Shown: piece after piece, positions 1-8,936 of the stretch | Numbering within the stretch: position 1 is the stretch's first letter | Layout of the letters: the number at the start of each line of letters is the position of its first letter | Source of the DNA: Saprospiraceae bacterium | GTDB lineage: Bacteria > Bacteroidota > Bacteroidia > Chitinophagales > Saprospiraceae | DNA length: 37,675 bases | Direction: 5' to 3' | Assembly: GCA_020631355.1 (NCBI GenBank) | Contig: JAHDHL010000046.1 | Location: 1-37,675 of the forward strand | The notes under the pieces: model-generated | Databases searched by the model: none | Told to the model about the DNA's origin: nothing | What the model saw: only the letters and a program-made list of their open reading frames with translations | Made by a program: the position numbers and the translations under genes

Positions 1-53
1 AGAGCAACTGACTTCTAATCAGTAGGTCGCAGGTTCGAATCCTGCCGGAATCA
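1..53 (+). tRNA. tRNA-Arg (UCU), 3' part only
   Basis: The window starts inside a tRNA. The anticodon stem ACTGA/TCAGT encloses the loop CTTCTAA, which gives anticodon TCT (arginine, AGA codons). It is followed by the variable loop AGGTC, T-stem GCAGG/CCTGC with loop TTCGAAT, and 3' acceptor strand CGGAATC with discriminator A at 53. CCA is not encoded. The 5' acceptor strand and most of the D-arm lie outside the window. Confidence 0.95.
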
Positions 54-54
54 C

Positions 55-91
55 AAGCAGTTATGGATTCAATTCCATAGCTGCTTTTTTT
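55..91 (+). terminator. Rho-independent terminator of the tRNA
   Basis: An imperfect inverted repeat, AAGCAG-TTATGGA against TCCATAG-CTGCTT, lies directly after the tRNA and is followed by a run of seven T. This is a typical intrinsic terminator and ends the tRNA transcript. No confident promoter for the sigma factor gene was found in 92-225. Confidence 0.8.
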
Positions 92-225
92 ATGCCATCT
101 TTTAGTTTGGAATACATTTATGTAATAACAAGGAATATTTTAGGTTCCTTCTGTAAATCGACTTTGGATTTTACTTTGATTCCCCATCTTTATATTAACT
201 TAGCATATAGATTTTATTATTTTAT

Positions 226-816
226 ATGCATATACCTTCTCACGAAATAAGAATTGTTGATTTGCTCCAAAAAGGGGATGCCCAAGGTGTATCACTACTT
301 TATGAGCATTACAGTGCTGCAATTTATGGTATCGTATATAGAATGGTGAATAATGATGATGTAGCCAAGGAGGTCATGCAGGATGTCTTCGTCAAGGCTT
401 GGAAATATGCCAAAAAGTATGACCCCAACAAGGGGCGCTTGTATACTTGGTTGGCCCAAATTGCCAGAACTTCTTCCCTTACAACGATTAAATCAGGAAA
501 TTTTCAGCGAGATCAGAAAACCGATTCACTCGATGTGAAAGTATATAATGATACGGAACATGCGGAGGAATCCAAGATTTCGGACATGGGCTTGGAAAAG
601 GTCATCGGTAAATTGGATGACAAGCACAAGTTGCTCATAGACTATATCTATTATCGAGGTTATTCCCAAAGAGAAGCTGCTGAGGCACTAGCCTTACCAG
701 TAGGAACGGTAAAGACAAGAATACGAACAGCCATTTTGGAACTTAGGAAAATGCTAGGAAATGATATCAGTGTCATTTCTGTAGTTTTTGCTATGCTTAT
801 CGAAAGACTGTTTTAA
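226..816 (+). CDS. ECF-type RNA polymerase sigma factor (sigma-70 family)
   Basis: This 196-residue protein has the two-domain layout of extracytoplasmic-function sigma factors, which direct RNA polymerase to a small set of promoters when released from an anti-sigma factor. Sigma region 2 spans about residues 23-90 and includes the EVMQDVFVKAW segment typical of the -10-binding helix. Region 4 spans about residues 120-178, with the helix-turn-helix GYSQREAAEALALPVGTVKT. Its length is normal for the family. The stop is 2 bases before the ATG of an RskA-like anti-sigma gene, so the two are almost certainly cotranscribed. The targets cannot be read from sequence. The downstream surface proteins are plausible candidates by position only. 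Confidence 0.93.
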   Translation: MHIPSHEIRIVDLLQKGDAQGVSLLYEHYSAAIYGIVYRMVNNDDVAKEVMQDVFVKAWKYAKKYDPNKGRLYTWLAQIARTSSLTTIKSGNFQRDQKTDSLDVKVYNDTEHAEESKISDMGLEKVIGKLDDKHKLLIDYIYYRGYSQREAAEALALPVGTVKTRIRTAILELRKMLGNDISVISVVFAMLIERLF

Positions 817-818
817 TT

Positions 819-1589
819 ATGGATATCAAGGCGTACATATCATCAGGAATCTTGGAACATTATGTTCTTGGCCTTCTCAACGAGAAAGAGAGGAAAGAGG
901 TGGAACAGAATATAATCAAGTATCCTGAATTGAGGGAAGAACTTGATAAGATTGAGGAGACTCTTGAATCCTATGCAAGTAATAACGCCATTACACCTCC
1001 TGTTGGATTGTTGGATGATATAATGGGCCAAATTAAACCGGAGGATAACCCACCATTGAAAGCAGATGGTGGTACGAAACCACCCCAGTCCAGATTCTGG
1101 ATGTACATGTCTGTTTTGGCACTATTAGCATTTTTGACGTTCCTTTGGTTATTCATTCAAAAGAATCATCAATTAGGAGAAATCCAGGAACAGAAGAACC
1201 AGCTTCAGGAAGAATGTGATACCAAGGAGACCGAATTACTTGGAACCATAGATATCCTAAGGAATGAGGGAGGCCTCATCATAGCCATGAAAGGGACCGA
1301 TAATGCTCCTGATGCACTTACTAAGGTATATTGGAATAATGAGGATAGAACGGCTTATTTGGATATTTTGAATCTTCCCGCACCGCCAAGTGATAAGCAA
1401 TATCAACTTTGGGCCATCGTTGATGGTACTCCTGTGGACATGGGGGTATTTGAGATAGACCCGAATGATACCCTCGTTTCGGCTCCTTTCATAGAAAATC
1501 CTGCAGCTTTTGCCATCACATTAGAACCTGCAGGTGGAAGTGTCTCTCCGACACTTGACGACATGGTCGTGATCGGTCAAGTTGGATAA
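819..1589 (+). CDS. Membrane anti-sigma factor, RskA-like
   Basis: This 256-residue protein probably holds the upstream ECF sigma factor inactive at the membrane. The N-terminal cytoplasmic part (about 1-75) has the anti-sigma pattern SGILEHYVLGLLNEKERKEV. It contains no cysteine, so it is not a zinc-binding (ZAS) anti-sigma domain. One transmembrane helix lies at about 93-113 (FWMYMSVLALLAFLTFLWLF), followed by a short coiled-coil-like stretch. The C-terminal periplasmic domain (about 150-255) matches the RskA C-terminal family, with the recognisable segments YQLWAIVDGTPVDMGVF and FAITLEPAGGS. The 2-base spacing to the sigma gene supports one transcription unit. The inducing signal is unknown. 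Confidence 0.9.
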   Translation: MDIKAYISSGILEHYVLGLLNEKERKEVEQNIIKYPELREELDKIEETLESYASNNAITPPVGLLDDIMGQIKPEDNPPLKADGGTKPPQSRFWMYMSVLALLAFLTFLWLFIQKNHQLGEIQEQKNQLQEECDTKETELLGTIDILRNEGGLIIAMKGTDNAPDALTKVYWNNEDRTAYLDILNLPAPPSDKQYQLWAIVDGTPVDMGVFEIDPNDTLVSAPFIENPAAFAITLEPAGGSVSPTLDDMVVIGQVG

Positions 1590-1619
1590 TTTCAGTAAAA
1601 TTTAATTTATTTTTATTCT

Positions 1620-1640
1620 CTTAATTATTTGATAATTAAG
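1620..1640 (+). terminator. Perfect 9-bp AT-rich hairpin after the anti-sigma gene
   Basis: CTTAATTAT and ATAATTAAG form a perfect stem around a TTG loop, 31 bases after the anti-sigma stop, followed by GAGTTTT. The weak stem and short T-run make it a poor intrinsic terminator. An operator-like palindrome upstream of the next gene is an equal possibility. The rest of 1641-1778 is AT-rich and shows no other clear signal. Confidence 0.35.
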
Positions 1641-1778
1641 GAGTTTTGGGTATTTGAAGAAATCGATTTAAATTTTTTTCAGTTTTTCTAAATCCACTTT
1701 TGATTCAAGAGAAGTATATGAGAATGTAGCAATACGAATAAACATAATTATTCAATTCTCAACTTAATTATCTTGAAT

Positions 1779-4757
1779 ATGAAAAATCACATCACGTCAC
1801 TCTTAATTCTTTTAGTAACCTGTTTTACAACTACCCCCTTGATATCCCAAATTGTAACATCATCAGCTGATGACGGCTCGATAGGAACACTCAGACAACA
1901 AATCAGTATCGCTACTCCAGGTAGCACGATTTCATTTGCAAGCACAATAACTGAAGTAACACTAAGTTCAGAACTCATCGTAGACAAGAATCTGACGATA
2001 CAAGGGAATACTTCTTCCAATACTACAATTAGTGGAGGGGATATGGTAAGGATATTCAGAATTGTTGGTGGTACGGTCACCCTGAATCACCTTACCCTCA
2101 CTAATGGTGTAGCGGCTAATGGAGGTGCAATTTTCAATGAATCCAATCTTGTAGTTAATGATTGTATGATTACTGATTGTATTGCCAATGGACCATCAGG
2201 TTCAGGAGGAGGCATCTTCAATGACACGGATGCTAATCTTACGATTAATAATTCGGTCATTTCATTCAATACTTCCAATAGAGCCGGGGGCGGAATTGAA
2301 GACAAATCAGGCGCGGATACCGAAATCGTCCTCAATATGGTTGAACTATCGGATAATAATACAGGAATGTCCCCTGCAACGAATGCTCCGGGAAATGGAG
2401 GCGGTCTACACATTACAGGTTCGGGAGATGCATTGGTCACGAATTGTATCATCAAGAGGAATAGGGCAGCATTAGAGGGCGGTGGCCTTTGGAATGGCAC
2501 AGGTACCATGATGGTGTCTAGTTGTACGATAGAAAATAATTCAGCGGCAGGAGATGCTGCCAATGAAGGTGGAGGTGGCCTTTTCAATGCAGGAGGTACA
2601 CTCATTGTAGAGGGTAGTACAATTAGTACGAATACCGTGACTGGAACAGCTGCATCAGGAGGGGGAATCCTGAATGATATGGGAACACTTACTGTCAATA
2701 ACACATTGATTAATGGTAATGTCTCTGTTAGAGCCGGAGGAGGAATCGAAGACAATTCAATGGCAGGTACCGTCCTAACCTTGAATAATGTTCAGTTGTT
2801 GAATAATAATACTGCATCCGCACCAGGTAATGGAGGTGGATTGCACATCACCGGTCCGGGTAATTCCATGATTACGGAATGTCTGGTTACAGGCAACCTT
2901 GCAGCTGCCGAGGGTGGTGGCCTTTGGAATGGAACGGGTATCATGGAAGTCAGTAATTCCATTATCAATAATAATAATGTAGTCGGAAATGGAGCCAATC
3001 AAGGTGGTGGCGGCCTATTCAATGCAGGAGGTACGCTTGTGGTAATGGATTGTACCGTTTCAGGTAATACTACGTCTGGTACAGCTACCTCAGGAGGTGG
3101 AATCCTGAATGACATGGGTACATTGACCGTAATGGGAACCGAAATCAGCAATAATACAGCAATCAGAGCTGGAGGCGGTATCGAGGATAATTCCATGGAT
3201 GGAGGAATGCTAACACTGACTGAAGTGGAGTTCCTTTCCAATCATACGGGTTCACTCCCCGGCAATGGAGGTGGATTACACATCACAGGCCCGGGTAACT
3301 CCTTGATTACGGATTGTACCGTAATAGATAACACCGCTGCCTCAGAGGGAGGTGGATTGTGGAACGGTACTGGAATGATGACTATCACAGCTTGTACCAT
3401 AAGGGATAATAAGGCCAGTGGTATCGCTGCTGATAATGGCGGCGGCGGCCTCTTTAATAATGGAGGAACCATGATGGTCAATGGAAATACACTAGTGCAG
3501 AACAACTGGGCAGATGGCGCCGCAGGTTCTGGTGGTGGATTGTTGAGTACTGACGGTAATGTGGTCATTGAGAATACCACATTCCTAATGAACTCAGCGA
3601 ATAGGGCAGGAGGTGCCATTGAGATTATAGATGGCGACCTTACTTTTTCTTCCTCATCCATGATGAATAATGATGTGAATGGTACCTCTGGTATGGCTGC
3701 GCCCGGAAACGGAGGAGGAATACATATCACAGGAAATGATGGTTTGGTAACCATTACTGATGCCATGATTTCTGGTAACGAGGCCGCATCCGAAGGTGGA
3801 GGAGTCTGGAATCAAAGTGGAACCACCATGACGATATCAATGACTACAATAGACCAGAACCTTTCCTTTGGAGATGCAATGGATAATGGTGGTGCAGGAT
3901 GTTTCAATAATGGAGGTATTCTGAACATCAGCAATTCTACCATCTCAAATAATAGGGATGAGGGAACCAACGGATCTGGTGCAGGTATCCATAATATTAC
4001 TACGGGTGAGGTGAATATCTTATTAACCACCGTTTCAGGAAATAACTCCAACCAAGGAGCAGGAATATACCACACAGGTACAAGTATGTACGTGAATGCG
4101 AGTACCATTGCTTTCAATCAGGCACTGAATACGGGTGGAGGTATCGAATCCATGAATGTAACCAGACTGAAGAATACCATTGTATCATCCAATATGAGTG
4201 CCTCAGGTATGGATGTCAGTGGAAATCTTGTTTCTGAGGATTACAACTTGATTGCCATGGATGACTTGGATGTTTTCACTGCAATGACAAATGATATTGA
4301 GGGAGTGGATGCTGATTTGGCACCTTTGGACCTTAATGGTAATGTAACTGCAACCCACCAATTGAATAACGGATCAGCTGCATACAATGCAGGTAATCCT
4401 GACGATTTGTTCAATGACCAGAACAATCAGCCCATTTTCGGTGGCAGGAGAGACATAGGGGCTGATGAGTCCCAGGTTGTATTGTCTTCCTTGGATAATG
4501 TATCCATCGAGGAAAGCGGAATCTCAGTATTCCCTAATCCAACCCAAGGGAAGCTGTCCATAGAAATTCCTGAGGAATTCGGAAGTGATGTAATATTGGA
4601 AGTGTACGAGGCCAGCACTTCGAAGTTGTTGCATTCCATCAATACACAAGATGCTTATCATGAATTGGATATGGCTTCTTATGCCAATGGTACTTATGTA
4701 TTGAGAATGACTTCCGGTCAGGTGTCCACCTCACAATTGGTTATCAAGGTTGATTGA
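1779..4757 (+). CDS. Secreted parallel beta-helix repeat protein with T9SS sorting tail
   Basis: This is a cell-surface or secreted protein of 992 residues. I place the start at the ATG at 1779. A TTG two codons earlier is possible, but the ATG gives a clean signal peptide (MKNHITSLLILLVTCFTTTPLIS). Residues about 80-840 are beta-helix rungs rich in GGG(L/I) and NN(T/S) motifs, as in polymorphic outer membrane and choice-of-anchor Q type proteins. Four long supra-repeats of about 145 residues each contain GNGGGLHITG, EGGGLWNGTG, GGGGLFN and RAGGGIED; in the fourth these read GNGGGIHITG, EGGGVWNQSG and GGAGCFN. The last 80 residues (ISVFPNPTQGKLSIEI to the end) form a T9SS type A sorting domain, so export across the outer membrane is expected. 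It probably works in adhesion or polysaccharide binding; no enzyme motif is visible. Confidence 0.88.
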   Translation: MKNHITSLLILLVTCFTTTPLISQIVTSSADDGSIGTLRQQISIATPGSTISFASTITEVTLSSELIVDKNLTIQGNTSSNTTISGGDMVRIFRIVGGTVTLNHLTLTNGVAANGGAIFNESNLVVNDCMITDCIANGPSGSGGGIFNDTDANLTINNSVISFNTSNRAGGGIEDKSGADTEIVLNMVELSDNNTGMSPATNAPGNGGGLHITGSGDALVTNCIIKRNRAALEGGGLWNGTGTMMVSSCTIENNSAAGDAANEGGGGLFNAGGTLIVEGSTISTNTVTGTAASGGGILNDMGTLTVNNTLINGNVSVRAGGGIEDNSMAGTVLTLNNVQLLNNNTASAPGNGGGLHITGPGNSMITECLVTGNLAAAEGGGLWNGTGIMEVSNSIINNNNVVGNGANQGGGGLFNAGGTLVVMDCTVSGNTTSGTATSGGGILNDMGTLTVMGTEISNNTAIRAGGGIEDNSMDGGMLTLTEVEFLSNHTGSLPGNGGGLHITGPGNSLITDCTVIDNTAASEGGGLWNGTGMMTITACTIRDNKASGIAADNGGGGLFNNGGTMMVNGNTLVQNNWADGAAGSGGGLLSTDGNVVIENTTFLMNSANRAGGAIEIIDGDLTFSSSSMMNNDVNGTSGMAAPGNGGGIHITGNDGLVTITDAMISGNEAASEGGGVWNQSGTTMTISMTTIDQNLSFGDAMDNGGAGCFNNGGILNISNSTISNNRDEGTNGSGAGIHNITTGEVNILLTTVSGNNSNQGAGIYHTGTSMYVNASTIAFNQALNTGGGIESMNVTRLKNTIVSSNMSASGMDVSGNLVSEDYNLIAMDDLDVFTAMTNDIEGVDADLAPLDLNGNVTATHQLNNGSAAYNAGNPDDLFNDQNNQPIFGGRRDIGADESQVVLSSLDNVSIEESGISVFPNPTQGKLSIEIPEEFGSDVILEVYEASTSKLLHSINTQDAYHELDMASYANGTYVLRMTSGQVSTSQLVIKVD

Positions 4758-4870
4758 TTACATGATTCATTTTATATAGGTTAATAATGGATCGGCGAAA
4801 ACACTCAAATGAATTGTGATAGTTTTTATGATTTTGTTTTCGTATTCATTCATTGAATCTTAATCAATGG

Positions 4871-4899
4871 GGTTGGCACCGGTGGTGCCAACCTTTTTT
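4871..4899 (+). terminator. Strong rho-independent terminator
   Basis: A perfect 10-bp GC-rich stem GGTTGGCACC/GGTGCCAACC with a 3-base loop is followed by six T. It lies 114 bases after the beta-helix gene and separates it from the next gene. Confidence 0.93.
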
Positions 4900-4966
4900 A
4901 TATGCAGCATGGTCGTCACATAAAATGCCAGTGCATATATCATAGATGGTATATTATCGAGGATAA

Positions 4967-4999
4967 TTTGTGAGAATTGGGATTTTTAATATAATTTTG
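4967..4999 (+). promoter_or_regulatory. Candidate Bacteroidota housekeeping promoter
   Basis: TTTG at 4967-4970 and TAATTTTG at 4992-4999 match the -33 (TTTG) and -7 (TAnnTTTG) boxes known for Bacteroidota, with a 21-base spacer inside the usual range. Transcription would start near 5005, which gives a leader of about 50 bases to the ATG at 5055. It lies just downstream of the strong terminator. Confidence 0.6.
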
Positions 5000-5054
5000 A
5001 AAGAGTTGATTGTTGGTTCCAACTGGAAAAACAATCCATTATGATATAATACCA

Positions 5055-8000
5055 ATGAACATGAACAACAAGACCAATCTAATCGTCTTTTTGACGCTCC
5101 TCTTTTCTTATTCATCCTTTTCACAAGTAGAATTCCAAACACTAACTCCCTTGGAGAGTATAGATATCTCGGATTTGAATTTCAATGAAATCACTTCGGC
5201 AGATTTGGATGCTGATGGCGATATAGATATCGTAACGATAACGGATGAGGGAACTGTGCTATTCATGAACTCAGGGAATGGAGCTTACGAAATGAATCGA
5301 CTGGATACTTCCCCGCCATCATGGTTCACTCCAAGGCGGGTTTTTGTCGTGGATTTTGACCAGGATGGTGATTTGGATATCCTTAATTGTAATTATACCG
5401 CTTGGTATGTCAATCTGTATACGAATGATGGCAATGGTAACTTCACAAGGGATAATATCATAGATAATAATAACAGTACGGGAGTGGATGATATGGTTGA
5501 TTTCGTTGTGAATGATTTCGATCAGGACGGGGACTATGATTTCGTATGTGTCATGGATAGCAATGCCAAGAATATATATTGGATAGAGAATCATGGAAAT
5601 GGTACCTACACATCTCACCAAATTGGTATTGATGCTGATTTTATGGCCCATCCCTTTGATTTTGAGGGAGATGGTGACTTGGATGTCATGGTGGTTTATT
5701 ATCCCGGAGTCAAGGTTTTGGTCAATGATGGTAACATGAATTTCACCGAAACCGATTTGGGAATGACCAGTTATGGAATAGGTGCTACCAAGGCGGATGA
5801 TATTGATGATGATGGTGACTTGGACTTTCTACTGGGTAAGAATTTTACGGGTCCGAATGCACTCTTTGACATCATAGAAAACAATGGTAATGGCAATTTT
5901 ACCCAGCACACCATTACTACCAACTATGCAGAGGGTATATATGTCGATGTCAATGATATTGATTTGATGGATATGGATAGTGACGGTGACAAGGATATTG
6001 TCTGTGCCATCAATAATACGGATGGAATGCTATGGTTTGAAAATCAAGGGAATCTCAATTATTCCAATTACACCATTCCAAGCCCTTTATTCAATCAGGT
6101 AGATGAATTTTATCTAGGGGATTTGGATTCGGATGGATTCTCAGATTGGACATACTACTCCGAAGAAAAGGAACAGTTGCTGATTTACAATCCCATTACA
6201 AGTGACTTCTCAATAATGGATGATTATTCATTCAATCCTACCCAGGCTTTGGATATGGATAATGATGGCTTGACTGATCTGATAGGGATTTACAACAACA
6301 CCTTGGTTTGGTCCAAGAATCTGGATGGATTTTCATTCGATACAAGAATACTCACGGATAATATTTATCTGAGTAGTGGGACTGCCATCCTGATAAAGGA
6401 CTATAAGTTTGGCGATATGAATAATGATGGCATGGTGGATATCGTCGCCAAGGGGAGCGAGGGTACAGCCGAAGACCAAATCATGTGGCTCGAATGGCAG
6501 GGAGGGACCAATTATATCGAACACCTTATTCCCAATAACATACCATTCGAATTCGCATATAATAGCATTGATTTATTTGATATCAATAATGATGGCAACC
6601 TAGATATTTTCTTGGCTCGTGATGATAGGCTGGTCTGCCTGACCAATGATGGGGCGGGCAATTTCCAAGAACATTATATCATTACTCCAGGTACCGGATA
6701 TGAGTTGAAAGGATGGGATTATGGAGATATCAATGGCGATGGTACCAACGAAATCGTCATCATGCATCCCCTCGGATTGTACTTATATGAACAGGACGGA
6801 CCAATGAATTTTACCGAAATATACCACTATCCTTTTCCGGAGGAAGTTAATTTTCCTGAGTATGATAATGTTCGGATTGATGATATCAATAACAATGGTT
6901 TGGGAGATATCGTCTGTGGTGAACAGAACCTAGGATTTTTCTGGTTGGATAATCAGGGAGACAACCTGTTCTTTTACAGATTTATTGGTGACAGTGATGG
7001 GCCATTTCATTCTTATGACCTTGATTTGGATAATGATGGCGATTTAATCCAGTACAATACCATCTTTGAAAATTCAGGTAATGGTCTTTTATCTAATTAT
7101 CCGATTCAGGATAATGTTCCTTTCGTATCCGGACAGTCTAGAAAAGTTTTTCTTGATATAGACAATGACCAGGATTTGGATTATATCGTTAAGAAAGATG
7201 CTACGACACTTGTTATTAAACAGAATCTGGCCATACGTTCAGTAGTGGAAGGTTTTGCTTATTGGGATGAAAACGGAAGCCAATCCTTTGAACCCAATGA
7301 ATATAAGTTGCCCGGAGTTCTGGTAGAATCACAACCGGGAGGACTAAATGCCGTGACGGATTCGCAGGGAGACTTCTATTTGAATCTCACCGCAAACGAC
7401 TACCAAATCAGCAGTCAGGCGCCCGAGGGATGGGCCTTGGCATCCATTCCTACATCATTTGATGTGACACTTGACAACCAAGGACAATCAGGAATCGCAT
7501 TCGGCTTCGTTCCGACTGATTCGATATATGAAATAGAACCCTATATCGCAACAGGTATTATACGTTGTAATAATTCCACGATCTTTCATTTCAATGCAAG
7601 GAATAATGGAACCCTAATCGGTGAGGGAGAATTATGGGCGAGCTTAGACCCCAATGCCGTAGATAGTATCACCTTTATTGATGAACCGGATATATTCATC
7701 GACTCCTTGAATTTCGGATGGTATTTCAATGGTCTGTACCCAAATGAAACCACTCAACGTAATGTGATGGTACACATATCTGGTATTACGGATTTGCTCT
7801 CAGTGGGTGATACATTGGATTTTGGAGCGGAGCTTATCAATTCTTCTTCCAATGATACGACCGACTTTATTTACGAACCCATCCTGTTGTGTTCCTATGA
7901 TCCAAACGACAAGTTGGTGGTTCCATCCAATAGGGGAATACCAAATTATACGTTCTTCGATGAGGAATTGATTTATACAATCAGATTCCAAAATACAGGG

Positions 8001-8897
8001 AATGATACTGCATTCCAGGTATTGATAAAGGATTATCTGGACGAATATCTCGATCCATCAACCCTTACTATCTTGGCATCCAGCCACATCGAACAATTAA
8101 CCACCGATATCTATACAGCTACAAATCAGCCATTGGTTTCATTTTACTTTGAGGATATCATGCTACCTGATAGCACTACCAATCCTATTGGTAGCCAAGG
8201 CTTTGTTATGTTTTCCATCCTCCCGAAATCCAATATGCCGGAGGGATACCAAACCCATAATCAGGCAGAAATCTATTTTGATTTGAATCCGGCCATCATT
8301 ACCAATACGACCCTGAATACTTTTGTAAGCGAAATTCCATGTGAAATACTACAGGAGTCTACCGAAGCTTGTGATTCCGTACAAGTGAATGGTATTTGGT
8401 ATTTCGAATCAGGTATAGTGGAATCTGTTGTATTTACGGAACCATATGCATGTGAAAGGACCATTACGACTATCACCATTAATAATAGCACTACCATATA
8501 CGAGGAAATTCCACTGTTGAATGACCAAACCCATACACTTCCGGATGGAACGGTAGTCGACCAGGCAGGTGAATATTATACAGAAAGCCTTGATGCTAAT
8601 GGTTGTGCCATATACACCTACACTACGATTGAATTTTTCACCGGAGTCAATGAAATGATGAAAGAATGGGGCGTGAATATTTATCCTAATCCAGTCGGAA
8701 ACCAACTGGTATTGGAATTGGATGGACAAATGACCTTCCGAATCAGAATATTCAATGCATTGGGATTGGAAATGCTTCAGGAATCAGTAAGGGAGACTCA
8801 ATCCATTGATACGGAGTCATGGATGCAAGGCATGTACTATATGGAAATCATGGATGATACAGGCCGGAGAATAGCTTATCCTTTCGTCAAACTCTAG
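5055..8897 (+). CDS. Secreted FG-GAP/VCBS repeat protein with T9SS sorting tail
   Basis: This is a 1,280-residue exported protein. I chose ATG 5055 (MNMNNKTNLIVFLTLLFSYS, signal peptide) because an upstream in-frame start at 5010 would put about 15 residues before the signal peptide and lies next to the predicted transcription start. Residues about 25-720 hold some 14 calcium-loop repeats of the form DxDxDGDxD (for example DLDADGDIDIVTI, DFDQDGDLDILN, DINNDGNLDIFLA), typical of FG-GAP beta-propellers. An SdrD B-like module follows at about 729-800 (GFAYWDENGSQSFEPNEY). A repeat domain at about 945-1090 starts with CSYDPNDK and ends with DLNPAIITNTT. The final ~80 residues (NIYPNPVGNQLVLEL) are a T9SS type A sorting signal. 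The role is probably adhesion or ligand binding at the cell surface. It shares its C-terminal modules with the next gene. Confidence 0.9.
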   Translation: MNMNNKTNLIVFLTLLFSYSSFSQVEFQTLTPLESIDISDLNFNEITSADLDADGDIDIVTITDEGTVLFMNSGNGAYEMNRLDTSPPSWFTPRRVFVVDFDQDGDLDILNCNYTAWYVNLYTNDGNGNFTRDNIIDNNNSTGVDDMVDFVVNDFDQDGDYDFVCVMDSNAKNIYWIENHGNGTYTSHQIGIDADFMAHPFDFEGDGDLDVMVVYYPGVKVLVNDGNMNFTETDLGMTSYGIGATKADDIDDDGDLDFLLGKNFTGPNALFDIIENNGNGNFTQHTITTNYAEGIYVDVNDIDLMDMDSDGDKDIVCAINNTDGMLWFENQGNLNYSNYTIPSPLFNQVDEFYLGDLDSDGFSDWTYYSEEKEQLLIYNPITSDFSIMDDYSFNPTQALDMDNDGLTDLIGIYNNTLVWSKNLDGFSFDTRILTDNIYLSSGTAILIKDYKFGDMNNDGMVDIVAKGSEGTAEDQIMWLEWQGGTNYIEHLIPNNIPFEFAYNSIDLFDINNDGNLDIFLARDDRLVCLTNDGAGNFQEHYIITPGTGYELKGWDYGDINGDGTNEIVIMHPLGLYLYEQDGPMNFTEIYHYPFPEEVNFPEYDNVRIDDINNNGLGDIVCGEQNLGFFWLDNQGDNLFFYRFIGDSDGPFHSYDLDLDNDGDLIQYNTIFENSGNGLLSNYPIQDNVPFVSGQSRKVFLDIDNDQDLDYIVKKDATTLVIKQNLAIRSVVEGFAYWDENGSQSFEPNEYKLPGVLVESQPGGLNAVTDSQGDFYLNLTANDYQISSQAPEGWALASIPTSFDVTLDNQGQSGIAFGFVPTDSIYEIEPYIATGIIRCNNSTIFHFNARNNGTLIGEGELWASLDPNAVDSITFIDEPDIFIDSLNFGWYFNGLYPNETTQRNVMVHISGITDLLSVGDTLDFGAELINSSSNDTTDFIYEPILLCSYDPNDKLVVPSNRGIPNYTFFDEELIYTIRFQNTGNDTAFQVLIKDYLDEYLDPSTLTILASSHIEQLTTDIYTATNQPLVSFYFEDIMLPDSTTNPIGSQGFVMFSILPKSNMPEGYQTHNQAEIYFDLNPAIITNTTLNTFVSEIPCEILQESTEACDSVQVNGIWYFESGIVESVVFTEPYACERTITTITINNSTTIYEEIPLLNDQTHTLPDGTVVDQAGEYYTESLDANGCAIYTYTTIEFFTGVNEMMKEWGVNIYPNPVGNQLVLELDGQMTFRIRIFNALGLEMLQESVRETQSIDTESWMQGMYYMEIMDDTGRRIAYPFVKL

Positions 8898-8936
8898 GTA
8901 ATCCCAATTCTTAACATTCACCAAAATTTAAGCAAC

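Noticed and set aside
1-53. tRNA-Arg as an attachment site for an island carrying the eCIS
   Set aside because: No integrase gene and no second copy of the tRNA 3' end was seen in the window, and ordinary-looking surface genes lie between the tRNA and the eCIS.
2087-2755. 222-codon minus-strand frame inside the beta-helix gene
   Set aside because: The translation is Pro/Ser/Val repeats mirroring the Gly-rich rungs of the real protein; it is an antisense artefact.
2391-3840. Regularly spaced repeats considered as a CRISPR array
   Set aside because: The repeats have a period of about 435 bases, are in frame and encode beta-helix rungs; there are no short spacers and no cas genes.
5010-5054. 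Upstream start of the FG-GAP protein
   Set aside because: It would place about 15 residues before a clean signal peptide and falls at the predicted transcription start; ATG 5055 fits better.
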